Shown in pieces: positions 19,790 to 28,076 of a stretch of 64,000 nucleotides of DNA. Below the pieces are notes generated by a model, which saw only the letters and a list, made by a program, of their open reading frames with translations, did not search any database and was not told where the DNA came from. A program made the position numbers and the translations under genes. Location: NCBI RefSeq assembly GCF_003151135.1, contig NZ_QEQK01000004.1, positions 186,001 through 250,000 on the forward strand, given 5' to 3'. Position 1 is the stretch's first letter; each line of letters opens with the position of its first letter. The DNA is from Abyssibacter profundi (GTDB lineage: Bacteria; Pseudomonadota; Gammaproteobacteria; Nevskiales; OUC007).

Positions 19790-20535
19790 TGACCTTGCTG
19801 TCTCAACCGGAACCAGCCTTGGGCGTCGGGGCGACCCAAGGACCCGCTGATGAGGTTGCCAAGCACGGGGTCGGCCGTGCTCCGCAGTTTGAGCCGGCCC
19901 TCCAGGTTGTATCGGCGGCTGGCGGGGTCGACGCGCACCGTCCCCTCCAGTGCGACCGGTCCGCCGGTATCCGACAATGTCCCTACGACGGCGGCTTCTT
20001 CCAGCGCGAAACGGGCTTCGAAGTCGCCGAGCGCGTAGTTCTTGGGCCCGAACGCCCAGGCCAGGTCGCGGACGGTCACCATGGCATCCACCGCCGAAAG
20101 GGCCGAGGGCGTAAAGACCAGTTCGCGAACATCCAGAGCCGCGCCACCGCCAATGCCAATGCCGTCTAACTCGGCCAGACCAAGCAGATCAACAAGATTG
20201 AATCGGCCCTGCACCGCGCTCATGCGCACGCGTCCCCAGGGCGTGGCCGACACCACTGCTGTCACCGGACCGCGAGCCACATCTGCGGTCACCGTCCCGG
20301 CCACCTGTAGCAGTAACAACCGCAGGGGCTGCCATTGCCATGTCAGGTCGGTGGCCACGGCCTGTTGCTGGTACGCCAGCGTGTCGACGCGCGCGTGAAC
20401 CAATGTGCCGTCCAGGCCATGCACGGTGACTGGTGATTGGTCGGGCGCGAACCAGCCATAAACCGTGCGGACCGGCAAGAAGATCACCAAGCCGATGAGC
20501 AGCGCGACAACGAACGCAATGGTTGCACGAATCAT
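19783..20535 (-). CDS. gspN: Type II secretion system protein GspN
   Basis: A 250-residue protein with one N-terminal transmembrane helix (FVVALLIGLVIFLPV, residues 8-22) and a periplasmic beta-rich domain with VHGLDGTLVHARV early on, the usual GspN layout. It ends in GSLGRPDAQGWFRLRQ. GspN is an accessory inner-membrane component of unclear role. Its ATG overlaps the gspM stop (ATGA) and its end overlaps nudJ. Confidence 0.88.
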   Translation of the reverse strand: MIRATIAFVVALLIGLVIFLPVRTVYGWFAPDQSPVTVHGLDGTLVHARVDTLAYQQQAVATDLTWQWQPLRLLLLQVAGTVTADVARGPVTAVVSATPWGRVRMSAVQGRFNLVDLLGLAELDGIGIGGGAALDVRELVFTPSALSAVDAMVTVRDLAWAFGPKNYALGDFEARFALEEAAVVGTLSDTGGPVALEGTVRVDPASRRYNLEGRLKLRSTADPVLGNLISGSLGRPDAQGWFRLRQQGQW

Positions 20536-21035
20536 GGCCGCACCAGCCCGAGGCGCGCTTCAACGAGTCCGGGTTTGCTCTGCCTGCCGACATCGGCCGA
20601 ATCGACTTCGAGACCATGTTGCGTCTCGATCTGGTGTAACCAGCGGACGGCCTGGTTGAATTCGACCCCCTCCAACCAGACGCGAACACGGTTGTCACCC
20701 TCTGGCTGCACGCGGCGGATGCCAGACCCCAACCCGGCCGCTTTGCCGGTCTGGTCAACTACCGCCAACATCGAACGATTCCGATTCGCGGTAGCAGACC
20801 GGTTCGCGCTGCCTGCGCTACGTGCGAGCGGAGCGGCGGCCGCCAGTTCCATGGCCAGGTTTTGTTCCGCCTGAATTTGGTTGCTCAACTGCGCACGCCC
20901 CAAGGCCAGAGGCTCCCAGACCAAGAGGTAGTAAAGCAGGGCCAAGACCACAGCGGCAGCGCCCACAACCAGACGGCGCTCACGTGGCTCCAGCGCCAGA
21001 TAGCGGGCGCGGATCTGCTCCAGTGCCGGACTCAT
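20532..21035 (-). CDS. gspM: Type II secretion system protein GspM
   Basis: A 167-residue bitopic membrane protein: short cytoplasmic start with YLALEPRERRLV, one transmembrane helix (VVGAAAVVLALLYYLLVW, about residues 23-40) and a periplasmic ferredoxin-like fold. GspM pairs with GspL in the inner-membrane assembly platform. It overlaps gspL and gspN by ATGA on both sides. Confidence 0.92.
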   Translation of the reverse strand: MSPALEQIRARYLALEPRERRLVVGAAAVVLALLYYLLVWEPLALGRAQLSNQIQAEQNLAMELAAAAPLARSAGSANRSATANRNRSMLAVVDQTGKAAGLGSGIRRVQPEGDNRVRVWLEGVEFNQAVRWLHQIETQHGLEVDSADVGRQSKPGLVEARLGLVRP

Positions 21036-22234
21036 GCGCCACCCCGCGGGCTGAGCCGCAGTCGGACCTTAACGCCATCTGTTCCAGCATTGGCCGATAA
21101 CACTTCAAGCTCCACCGCGGTCTGCTGGGCGAACTGCTCTCGTAGCCGCTCCAGGGCTTGCAAGTCCTCGCCCTCCAGCCCGATGAACAGCTGGCCGTCG
21201 CGATACTGGAGTTCCGTCATGGCAAAACTGCTGCTGTCTGCAAACGCCTGTTGTGTCTGATCCAGCAGGAACAGGAATCCCTGCGCGTCGTTCGGATTGT
21301 TGAGCTGCCGCAGCTGCTGTTCGAGCTGGGTCCGGACATCGACAATGCGCTGTTCAGCAGGAAACAGTTGCTGGAACTGGGCGATGTTGTCCGCTTCAAG
21401 CGCTTGCAATGTCTGGCGCTTTTGTACGAGATCAACGGCCTGGTAGCCGGTCGCCAGCAGCACCAGGATGCCGCCGATGACAGCGGCTGGCAGCCAGGGG
21501 CGCCACCATTGCGATTGTTCAGCTTGCGGCCGAAAAGCGCCCTGGAGCAGATTCAGCGCCCCATGGCCGGCGTGCGCCCATTGAGCCAGCTGCTCGATCC
21601 CGTCGCGTACCTGGTGTCGAGTGGCATCCGCCGGCAGGCCGGCGGGGGCATCTAAACCGTCTGCAAGCCAGACTTCCGCCGCTTCTGGGTGGTCCAGCTG
21701 CTCCAACGCAATCGCGAGCAACTCGGTGTCCATGGCCAGCGCCTGCCCGTCGGTTTTGAGCAGGCCGCGCTGCGTTTCCAGCCACAGCGCAGTTGATATC
21801 CCGGCTTCCAGCGGGAGTAGCTGCGCATCAAGGTAGGCCGCCTCGACCGTGGCAGCACAGTGCTCGAAGGGGGCCAGATAGGCCTCCAGGCGGTCTGCCC
21901 GAATGGCCGCGACATGATGTCCGCCCTGGGTCGTCTTGCCGCCCAATGCGAAATGCATGGTATCGACGTCGTCCGCCAGCTGCTCCTCGAGCGCGAAGGG
22001 CAGGGCCTGCATCAGACGCGCCCGCTGGCGGACGGGCAAATCCACAGTCGTGATCACAGCATCTTCTGCTGGCAAGAGCAGCACGACGCGGTCATCAGCC
22101 GCAGCTTCGCCGAGCAATGTGGCGAGGCTGGCGCGCTCAACGCGGCCGAATTCGCCGGACGGCTGCCGGACAACAGATGTTGCAGGGACGTCCGGACCTG
22201 GCTGGGTCAGGCGAATGAACAGGGTACGTCGCAC
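21032..22234 (-). CDS. gspL: Type II secretion system protein GspL
   Basis: A 400-residue assembly-platform protein. The cytoplasmic actin-like domain (residues 1 to about 245) binds the secretion ATPase GspE. A single transmembrane helix (WLPAAVIGGILVLLATGYQAV, about 255-275) leads into a periplasmic ferredoxin-like domain that dimerises with GspM. It starts with GTG and no clear Shine-Dalgarno. A 75-base gap from gspK is the largest break in the gsp string, so initiation here may be less efficient or separately controlled. GspE itself is not in the window. Confidence 0.93.
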   Translation of the reverse strand: MRRTLFIRLTQPGPDVPATSVVRQPSGEFGRVERASLATLLGEAAADDRVVLLLPAEDAVITTVDLPVRQRARLMQALPFALEEQLADDVDTMHFALGGKTTQGGHHVAAIRADRLEAYLAPFEHCAATVEAAYLDAQLLPLEAGISTALWLETQRGLLKTDGQALAMDTELLAIALEQLDHPEAAEVWLADGLDAPAGLPADATRHQVRDGIEQLAQWAHAGHGALNLLQGAFRPQAEQSQWWRPWLPAAVIGGILVLLATGYQAVDLVQKRQTLQALEADNIAQFQQLFPAEQRIVDVRTQLEQQLRQLNNPNDAQGFLFLLDQTQQAFADSSSFAMTELQYRDGQLFIGLEGEDLQALERLREQFAQQTAVELEVLSANAGTDGVKVRLRLSPRGGA

Positions 22235-22309
22235 AGGTTAGTTCTGAATGCTGTCAGGTAATGCGGAGGCTGGCTCACGTCGCGTCGGCTGTCGCCGTCT
22301 TGTCGGGGC

Positions 22310-23245
22310 TCAGAATGTATCCCGGCTCTGATAGACGACACGCGCCTGGCCCTGCGCGCTGCGGAAGATCAAACTGTACAGTCTCACCCGACCTCTGCCA
22401 ATTGTCGCTTCGCCGTGGACCAGGAAGTAGCGGCTGGAAACCGAGAGCCCCTGGCGATCAACAGCGGGCCCCAGCAAGGCATCGTTGGTGATGGGGTCGA
22501 GTGACTCGGCGGGTTGCTCCGCGCGATTCTCCACGAAGGCTGCAATGTCTCCTGGGGATGGGTTGGCGCTTAGGGCCAGGAGAAGCGCAGGCGGCGCGGT
22601 ATTGATATTGATCGTCGTTTCTTCGGGCAATGCCGTCACCAACGGCTCCAGTGCGGCATAGAGGGCGGGCGTGACTCCGTCGACCAAACGGAGTTCCGAC
22701 ACGCTGGCAAACGGCCTGTTGGCCGCACGGTAGGGCGGTGTTTTGGACAGGTATATTCCGTCTTCTGCGCCGCCGGGAAACCGCGGCTCGACATCCGGAT
22801 CGATCCAGTCCTGAATGGCTGCGACCAGTTGCTCGGGGTCTGGTGTCGGGCTGCCCGATTCCAGGCTCAGACCCAGGATGAGGCGCTGAAAAATCTCGCT
22901 GTAAATCGGATCGGTGCTGGCGAGGTTGTTCAGGTTGAAGCGACCTTGAAGATCGACCATGCCGCCCGTCACCACGCCGTTATCGACCGGCAAGTAGTCC
23001 ACAGGCGTGGCCCAGAATTCGCCGAGATGATCGACCTCACCTTGTTCCCGATCTTTCTCCAGCAAGGTGGTCGCCCAATCCGCCACGCCCCGGGCCACCC
23101 ACCATGCCTGCTCGGAGTGCTTGAGGGCCTCTGTCCTGTGGAAGGCGATATTCTGGCGATAGGCCAGCGATGCTGCTGCGATGCTGGCCAGCGCCATAAC
23201 AAAAATGGCGGTCAGGACCGCGACGCCTTGCTGCGACCGCTTCAT
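22310..23245 (-). CDS. gspK: Type II secretion minor pseudopilin GspK
   Basis: A 311-residue minor pseudopilin forming the tip with GspI and GspJ. The prepilin site is Q-Q-G followed by VAVLTAIFVMALAS. The usual Glu at mature position 5 is absent, as is normal for GspK. The large inserted alpha domain includes the AIQDWIDPDVEPRFPGGAED calcium-site region and FASVSELRLVDGV. It overlaps gspJ by ATGA. Confidence 0.95.
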   Translation of the reverse strand: MKRSQQGVAVLTAIFVMALASIAAASLAYRQNIAFHRTEALKHSEQAWWVARGVADWATTLLEKDREQGEVDHLGEFWATPVDYLPVDNGVVTGGMVDLQGRFNLNNLASTDPIYSEIFQRLILGLSLESGSPTPDPEQLVAAIQDWIDPDVEPRFPGGAEDGIYLSKTPPYRAANRPFASVSELRLVDGVTPALYAALEPLVTALPEETTININTAPPALLLALSANPSPGDIAAFVENRAEQPAESLDPITNDALLGPAVDRQGLSVSSRYFLVHGEATIGRGRVRLYSLIFRSAQGQARVVYQSRDTF

Positions 23246-23874
23246 GTCGCGGACTCTGCCGAGGTAATGCGATAGAGCGCGCGCAGTTCACCCCAGCGAC
23301 GAGTCTCTATCTGTAATTCGATGACACGGGGCGGGGGCGCCGTGAGCGCAGGCGCTCCGGTTGTGGGGTCAGGGATGGGCCATTGATCTTCCCAGTCTGA
23401 TCCTGCTCCGAGAAATCGCCAGTTCAGGTCGATGACATCGTCCAGCAGGATGGTCTTGGTGATGGCGGTGTCCTGCACGCGATCCAGGGTCGCCCAGGCA
23501 TAGCGAACCAGCGCTTCGTCCTCCAGGCCGTAGGCCACGCGCTCCAGGTGACTGATCTGCAATTTCATTGGGTTGCGTCGACCACCTCGTGTGAATTCGA
23601 GACGCTGAAACTCGTCGAGCAGTACCGCAGGTCGGGGGTCACCAAAATCATCTCGAATAGGCCGAGCCCGAATTTGTTCAATGTCCTGCTCCAAGCGGAA
23701 CAAGGCCATTTGAAGCTGACGGGTATCTTCTAAGGAGTCTTCGATGTCGGCCCGTGCGTTGAGCACCGTCATCAGCCCGCCGTAGGCCATGGCAGAAAAA
23801 ATCACGAAGATGGCAATCGCCACCATGAGTTCCAGCAGCGTGAAACCCCGTTGGAGTTTGCCCTGGGGCGTCAT
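23242..23874 (-). CDS. gspJ: Type II secretion minor pseudopilin GspJ
   Basis: 210 residues with the prepilin peptidase site RG-FTLLELMVAIAIF (cleavage after residue 10). The central segment DDFGDPRPAVLLDEFQRLEFTRGGRRNP has the usual GspJ pattern. It is part of the pseudopilus tip complex and overlaps both gspI and gspK by four bases. Confidence 0.95.
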   Translation of the reverse strand: MTPQGKLQRGFTLLELMVAIAIFVIFSAMAYGGLMTVLNARADIEDSLEDTRQLQMALFRLEQDIEQIRARPIRDDFGDPRPAVLLDEFQRLEFTRGGRRNPMKLQISHLERVAYGLEDEALVRYAWATLDRVQDTAITKTILLDDVIDLNWRFLGAGSDWEDQWPIPDPTTGAPALTAPPPRVIELQIETRRWGELRALYRITSAESAT

Positions 23875-24227
23875 GGCTTGGGCAGGAATCCGGACAGTGC
23901 CGCCGCCTGGCGGCCCTGCGCATAGGTGGCCACATCCAGACGGCGCACGTTTTCGTCCGCGGTTTCACTCACCGTGGCCTCCCAGGTCCAGTCCTGACCG
24001 GCAACTTCCACATCACCATCGGAATCACCGGTATCCGGCCATTCGTCGCGGACCTGGAATTCGATCAGTACATTGCGGGCGATCAGCGTGCCGATTGTCA
24101 CGTCGCGAAAACGACCGGCATTGTTGATGGTGGCCGAAGTCGAGACCAGCACGGCAGCCAATGCAATTCCGACCATGGCCACGGCGACAAGCACCTCGAG
24201 CAGGGTGAACCCACGGCTAGTACGCAT
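23871..24227 (-). CDS. gspI: Type II secretion minor pseudopilin GspI
   Basis: 118 residues with prepilin site RG-FTLLEVLVAVAMVGIALA at the very N-terminus, and a short C-terminal domain ending RRLDVATYAQG, as in GspI. The ATG at 24227 is preferred over a TTG two codons upstream. It overlaps gspH by 11 bases. GspI nucleates the pseudopilus tip. Confidence 0.94.
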   Translation of the reverse strand: MRTSRGFTLLEVLVAVAMVGIALAAVLVSTSATINNAGRFRDVTIGTLIARNVLIEFQVRDEWPDTGDSDGDVEVAGQDWTWEATVSETADENVRRLDVATYAQGRQAAALSGFLPKP

Positions 24228-24786
24228 GCTCAACCCGCTGGGTTTCGACCTGGCCCGTCAGGTCGGTTTCGACTCGGTACGCAATGTCGGAGTCGGGAAG
24301 GACCACGGTGAGCTCGAACGGGGTCATTTCACCGGTGGACAGGAACAGTACATCGGGTTCGAGAGCCTCCGGTGCGTCCTCGTCATCCTCGGTTTGTTGA
24401 TCGGGGGTGGGCAGGGAAAACCGGTTCTCCCGATCCAGTGAAACCGCCAGGCGTAGTTCGAGGGGTTCCTGTAGCTGACGTTGCCGCAAAGGTCCGTCGG
24501 CCGGTGCCCAGCCACGATCCGTTAGCACTAGAAACGCATATTCGCGCTGCGCCACGGCCAGGCCATAGTCTTCACCGAAGATGATGGCGCGTTCTCCGGC
24601 CAGCCGGATCAGTTCGGCCATCCGCCGCGCTTCGAGTTCGACCTGATCACTGCGGCCGCGGCCGCTGACAGACAGCGCGGCAAGCGTGACGATGATGCCG
24701 ATGATGAAGATCACCACGATCAGCTCGATGAGCGTGAACCCACGGCAACGGGCCGCGGCGGGCGAAGGGCCGCGGTAAGGCGACAT
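24217..24786 (-). CDS. gspH: Type II secretion minor pseudopilin GspH
   Basis: 189 residues with prepilin site CRG-FTLIELIVVIFIIGII (cleavage after residue 16), then a beta-sandwich with RMAELIRLAGERAIIFGEDYGL typical of GspH. A very acidic loop (TEDDEDAPEALEPD) sits in the C-terminal half. GspH links the tip to the GspG filament. Eight bases separate it from gspG. Confidence 0.94.
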   Translation of the reverse strand: MSPYRGPSPAAARCRGFTLIELIVVIFIIGIIVTLAALSVSGRGRSDQVELEARRMAELIRLAGERAIIFGEDYGLAVAQREYAFLVLTDRGWAPADGPLRQRQLQEPLELRLAVSLDRENRFSLPTPDQQTEDDEDAPEALEPDVLFLSTGEMTPFELTVVLPDSDIAYRVETDLTGQVETQRVEHAY

Positions 24787-24794
24787 TCGAGTCG

Positions 24795-25241
24795 TTATCC
24801 GCCAGTCTGCCAGTTGCCGATATCGGCATTGGCGCCGTCACCACCCGGGCGACCGTCCGCGCCGAGACTGTAGACGTCGATATCCGACTTCGAGCCCGGC
24901 GAAAGGTAAAGGTAGTCGTTCCCCCAAGGATCCTTGGGCACGCTACGCAGGTAACCGCCTTCCTTCCAGTTGCGGGCCGGCGGCTCGCCACTGGGCTGTC
25001 GCACCAGGGCCTCCAAGCCTTGCTGCGTGCTGGGGTAGTGGTAGTTATCCAGGCGATACATGTCCAATGCCGCCTCGATTGCTCGCACGTCCTGTCGTGC
25101 CTTGGCTGCCCGCGCCTTGTCAGGATTGTCCATAATGCGCGGCACTGCGACGGCCGCGAGTATCCCGAGTATGACCACGACGACCATGACTTCGATCAAG
25201 GTGAAGCCGGACTGTCGCGTAAGACGCTGATTGGAACGCAT
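24795..25241 (-). CDS. gspG: Type II secretion major pseudopilin GspG
   Basis: 148 residues, the main subunit of the pseudopilus that pushes folded substrates through the outer-membrane secretin. The prepilin site is SG-FTLIEVMVVVVILGILAA (cleavage after residue 12). The conserved YPSTQQGLEALV and WGNDYLYLSPG follow, and the C-terminal calcium loop reads GADGRPGGDGANADIGNW. It is the first gene of this gsp string. gspC, D, E and F, which usually precede it, are not in the window; a divergent gene starts 28 bases away. Confidence 0.97.
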   Translation of the reverse strand: MRSNQRLTRQSGFTLIEVMVVVVILGILAAVAVPRIMDNPDKARAAKARQDVRAIEAALDMYRLDNYHYPSTQQGLEALVRQPSGEPPARNWKEGGYLRSVPKDPWGNDYLYLSPGSKSDIDVYSLGADGRPGGDGANADIGNWQTGG

Positions 25242-25268
25242 GTTAAACCGTCAAGACTGGAAGAAAAC

Positions 25269-25904
25269 GTGGTCGCGATCATAGCAAACCAGGGTGGGTT
25301 GAAGCGGCAGGAATGGCTGTTTCCCGCGCTGCTGGGCCTCGTGATTCTGGCGCTGGCCTGTCTGGGCGAATGGGGACGCGAGTGGCTGCGATTCGATCAT
25401 GCTGCAGTCGCCCAGGGGCAGTGGTGGCGGATCTGGACGGGACATCTCGTCCATGCGAGCTGGTACCACCTGTTACTCAACGGAACGGGTTTGGTCATTC
25501 TGGTGTTGCTCTGTCCTGAGACGATTCGCCTGTCGTGGTGGATGCTTCGTTTCCTGCTCATGGCGGTTATGACCAGTGCAGGCCTGTACTGGTTTGGTGA
25601 GGGGATGCAGTGGTACGTTGGTTTGTCAGGGCTCATGCACGGATTTTTCTTGCTGGGCCTGCGACAACCGGCCCTGCGCGGTGACTGGATTGCGGTGGCC
25701 TGCCTGGTCTACCTGGTGGGCAAGCTGCTGTGGGAAGAGTTCATCGGCATCACGGTGTCCAACGAAGCCGCCATCGGCGTGCCGGTTGCCACGCGTTCTC
25801 ACTTGTTCGGGGCTTTGGCCGCGCTGCCATTAATGTGGGCCGAATGGCGCTGGCCGAATGCCGCCGAAGCACCGGCCGCGGATGCAGCGTCTGGTAGCGA
25901 CTAG
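25269..25904 (+). CDS. rrtA: Rhombosortase-type rhomboid intramembrane protease
   Basis: A 211-residue membrane protein with about six helices. Rhomboid residues are visible: WYHLLLNG (H67, N71), GLSGLMHG with catalytic Ser120 and H124, and RSHLFG with catalytic His178. The small size, the GxSGxxHG form and the absence of extra domains fit rhombosortase, which cleaves the C-terminal GlyGly-CTERM signal of proteins exported by type II secretion. Divergence from gspG by 28 bases and two GlyGly-CTERM-type proteins in the same window strengthen the call. The start is a GTG with GGAAG five bases upstream; a TTG at 25299 is an alternative. A longer reading to 25020 would overlap gspG and is rejected. 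Confidence 0.82.
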   Translation: MVAIIANQGGLKRQEWLFPALLGLVILALACLGEWGREWLRFDHAAVAQGQWWRIWTGHLVHASWYHLLLNGTGLVILVLLCPETIRLSWWMLRFLLMAVMTSAGLYWFGEGMQWYVGLSGLMHGFFLLGLRQPALRGDWIAVACLVYLVGKLLWEEFIGITVSNEAAIGVPVATRSHLFGALAALPLMWAEWRWPNAAEAPAADAASGSD

Positions 25905-25952
25905 ATCAAGAGCAAAACAGACCAAGAACAACAGAACTGAACGGAGTCGAGA

Positions 25953-26882
25953 TTGAGCAAGACAATCATGCTGTTCCCCGGGCAGGGGTCGCAAAGCGTC
26001 GGGATGTTGGATGCCTTCATCGACGCCTCGTCGGTGGTCCGCCAGACGCTGGACGAGGCAGACGAGGCGTTGGGGTATGCGCTGTCGGCCTTGATTCGAC
26101 AAGGTCCGTCCGACGAGTTGGATCGCACGGAACACACCCAGCCGGCCATGCTGGCGGCCGATGTCGCACTGTATCGGCACTGGACAGAAGCCGGTGGCGC
26201 GCAGCCGGTGGCGGTTGCCGGTCATAGCTTGGGTGAATACGCAGCCCTGGTCGCCGCCAACGTCTTAAGCTTTGCGGATGCGCTGCGCTTGTCGCGTGTT
26301 CGTGCCCAGGCCATGCAGGCGGCGGTGAAAGAAGGTGAGGGCGCCATGGCGGCGGTGGTGGGATTGGAGGACGCCGCAGTCCAGGTCCTATGCGACCAGT
26401 ACGCAGAGGACGATGTGCTGGAACCCGTAAACTTCAACGCGCCTGGGCAGGTTGTTATCGCCGGTCACGCCAGCGCGGTGGCGCGCGCCAGTGAACACGC
26501 CAAGGCCCATGGGGCCCGTATGGTGGTCAAATTGCCGGTCAGCGTGCCGTCGCATTGCCGACTGATGGGACCAGCGGCCGATCGACTGCGGGAGGCGCTG
26601 GATGCGCTGGCCCTTGCCGAGCCCACGTGTCCGGTGATCCAGAATGTCTCCGCGGCGCCCGCCGATAACCTGCAGGTGCTCCGTGAACAATTGATCGAAC
26701 AGGTCCGCGCCCCCGTGCGCTGGGTTGAAACCATCGAGTACCTGGCGGGCATGGGCGACGTGCGTTTCCTGGAATGCGGCCCAGGCAAAGTGTTAACGGG
26801 TTTAATGCGACGGATTAACCGCGCTTTGCCGGCCACGAGTTTGGCCACACCCGAGGCCATGCAACAGGCTCTGACCGCCTAA
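25953..26882 (+). CDS. fabD: Malonyl-CoA:ACP transacylase FabD
   Basis: A 309-residue enzyme that loads malonyl groups onto acyl carrier protein. It has FPGQGSQ at residues 8-14, the nucleophile motif GHSLGEY near residue 91 and the catalytic His in VSVPSHCRLM near residue 200. It starts with TTG, supported by GGAG eight bases upstream and by normal family length. plsX and fabH, which usually come before fabD, are missing; the rhombosortase gene is there instead. Confidence 0.97.
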   Translation: MSKTIMLFPGQGSQSVGMLDAFIDASSVVRQTLDEADEALGYALSALIRQGPSDELDRTEHTQPAMLAADVALYRHWTEAGGAQPVAVAGHSLGEYAALVAANVLSFADALRLSRVRAQAMQAAVKEGEGAMAAVVGLEDAAVQVLCDQYAEDDVLEPVNFNAPGQVVIAGHASAVARASEHAKAHGARMVVKLPVSVPSHCRLMGPAADRLREALDALALAEPTCPVIQNVSAAPADNLQVLREQLIEQVRAPVRWVETIEYLAGMGDVRFLECGPGKVLTGLMRRINRALPATSLATPEAMQQALTA

Positions 26883-26896
26883 AACGGAGTGACTCC

Positions 26897-27655
26897 ATGA
26901 CCGAGAACACATCAAGTCAGCCGCTGGCCGGCCAGGTCGCACTGGTGACCGGTGCATCCAGAGGTATCGGTGCGGCAATTGCCCGCAAGTTGGGCGAGCA
27001 GGGCGCCGAAGTCATCGGTACGGCGACCAGTGCCGCCGGCGCAGGCCGCATCGGTGAGGCCCTGGCTCAGTACGGGGGGCGTGGCGCTGAACTCGATGTC
27101 ACGGATGCAGCGGCCTGCGACGCCCTGATCAAGCAGGTGGCGGCCGAATCTGGCGCTGTTCAGCTACTGATCAACAATGCGGGTATCACGCGTGACAACA
27201 TCTTCCTGCGGATGAAGGACGAGGATGTCATGGACGTGCTACAGGCCAATCTTGTGGGCGCCATTCGCCTGTCTCGCCTGGTGCTGCGCGGCATGATGAA
27301 AGCGCGAGCCGGGCGCATCGTGAACATCGGATCCGTCGTGGGTTCAACGGGCAACGCCGGCCAGGTGAACTATGCCGCGAGTAAGGCCGGCCTGCTGGGT
27401 GCCACGCGTTCGCTGGCGGCGGAGATCGGTTCGCGAAACATTACCGTTAATGCAGTGGCTCCCGGGTTTATTGCCACGGATATGACAGACGTGCTCGATG
27501 AAGGCACGCGTGAGTCACTGCTAGGCAGCATTCCGCTTGGCCGTCTCGGCGCGCCGGAGGAGATCGCCGAGGCGGTGGCATTTCTCTGTGGTCCGGGCGC
27601 GGGCTACATCACGGGTACGACCTTGCACGTCAATGGTGGGATGTTCATGGCGTGA
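26897..27655 (+). CDS. fabG: 3-oxoacyl-ACP reductase FabG
   Basis: A 252-residue short-chain dehydrogenase that reduces 3-oxoacyl-ACP with NADPH. TGASRGIGAAIA (about residues 18-29) binds the cofactor, NNAG follows near 94, and the catalytic Ser-Tyr-Lys are in GSVVGS and YAASKAG. CGGAG precedes the ATG. 14 bases after fabD. Confidence 0.97.
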   Translation: MTENTSSQPLAGQVALVTGASRGIGAAIARKLGEQGAEVIGTATSAAGAGRIGEALAQYGGRGAELDVTDAAACDALIKQVAAESGAVQLLINNAGITRDNIFLRMKDEDVMDVLQANLVGAIRLSRLVLRGMMKARAGRIVNIGSVVGSTGNAGQVNYAASKAGLLGATRSLAAEIGSRNITVNAVAPGFIATDMTDVLDEGTRESLLGSIPLGRLGAPEEIAEAVAFLCGPGAGYITGTTLHVNGGMFMA

Positions 27656-27769
27656 GCCGCGATGCGACCCTGGGGCGAGGCAGGCTAGCCGCGCCTCCCG
27701 GGTTCCCATACAATGGCGCGCCCCGGCGTGAGGACGCCGAGTTACCGTATTTTTGAGGAGTTAGTTCGG

Positions 27770-28015
27770 ATGAGCGGAATGGAAGATCGGGTCAAGAAAA
27801 TCATCGCCGAGCAGCTGAGCGTCTCGGAAGAGCAGATCACACCCGAGGCCTCGTTCGTCGACGACCTGGGGGCTGACTCCCTGGATACCGTCGAACTCGT
27901 GATGGCTCTGGAAGAAGAATTCGAAATCGATATCCCGGACGAAGAAGCCGAGAAGATCGTCACCTTCCAGCACGTCATTGAATACATCAAGGCGAATGCC
28001 CCCGACGCGAGCTAA
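27770..28015 (+). CDS. acpP: Acyl carrier protein
   Basis: An 81-residue acidic carrier. The 4'-phosphopantetheine attachment Ser is in [12 protein letters not shown]. The ATG at 27770 has GAGGAG ten bases before it and gives the normal length; a longer reading from 27713 would add 19 unrelated residues. A TACAAT at 27709-27714 in the 114-base gap after fabG is a plausible -10 for a private acpP promoter, but no good -35 is seen. Codon choice is strongly biased, as expected for a highly expressed gene. Confidence 0.98.
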   Translation: MSGMEDRVKKIIAEQLSVSEEQITPEASFVDDLGADSLDTVELVMALEEEFEIDIPDEEAEKIVTFQHVIEYIKANAPDAS

Positions 28016-28076
28016 TCAGCTCGCGTTTTCTTTGGCGCTGCCGCGCCACACCTAATCTGTCTAGCAGACTGTTTCC

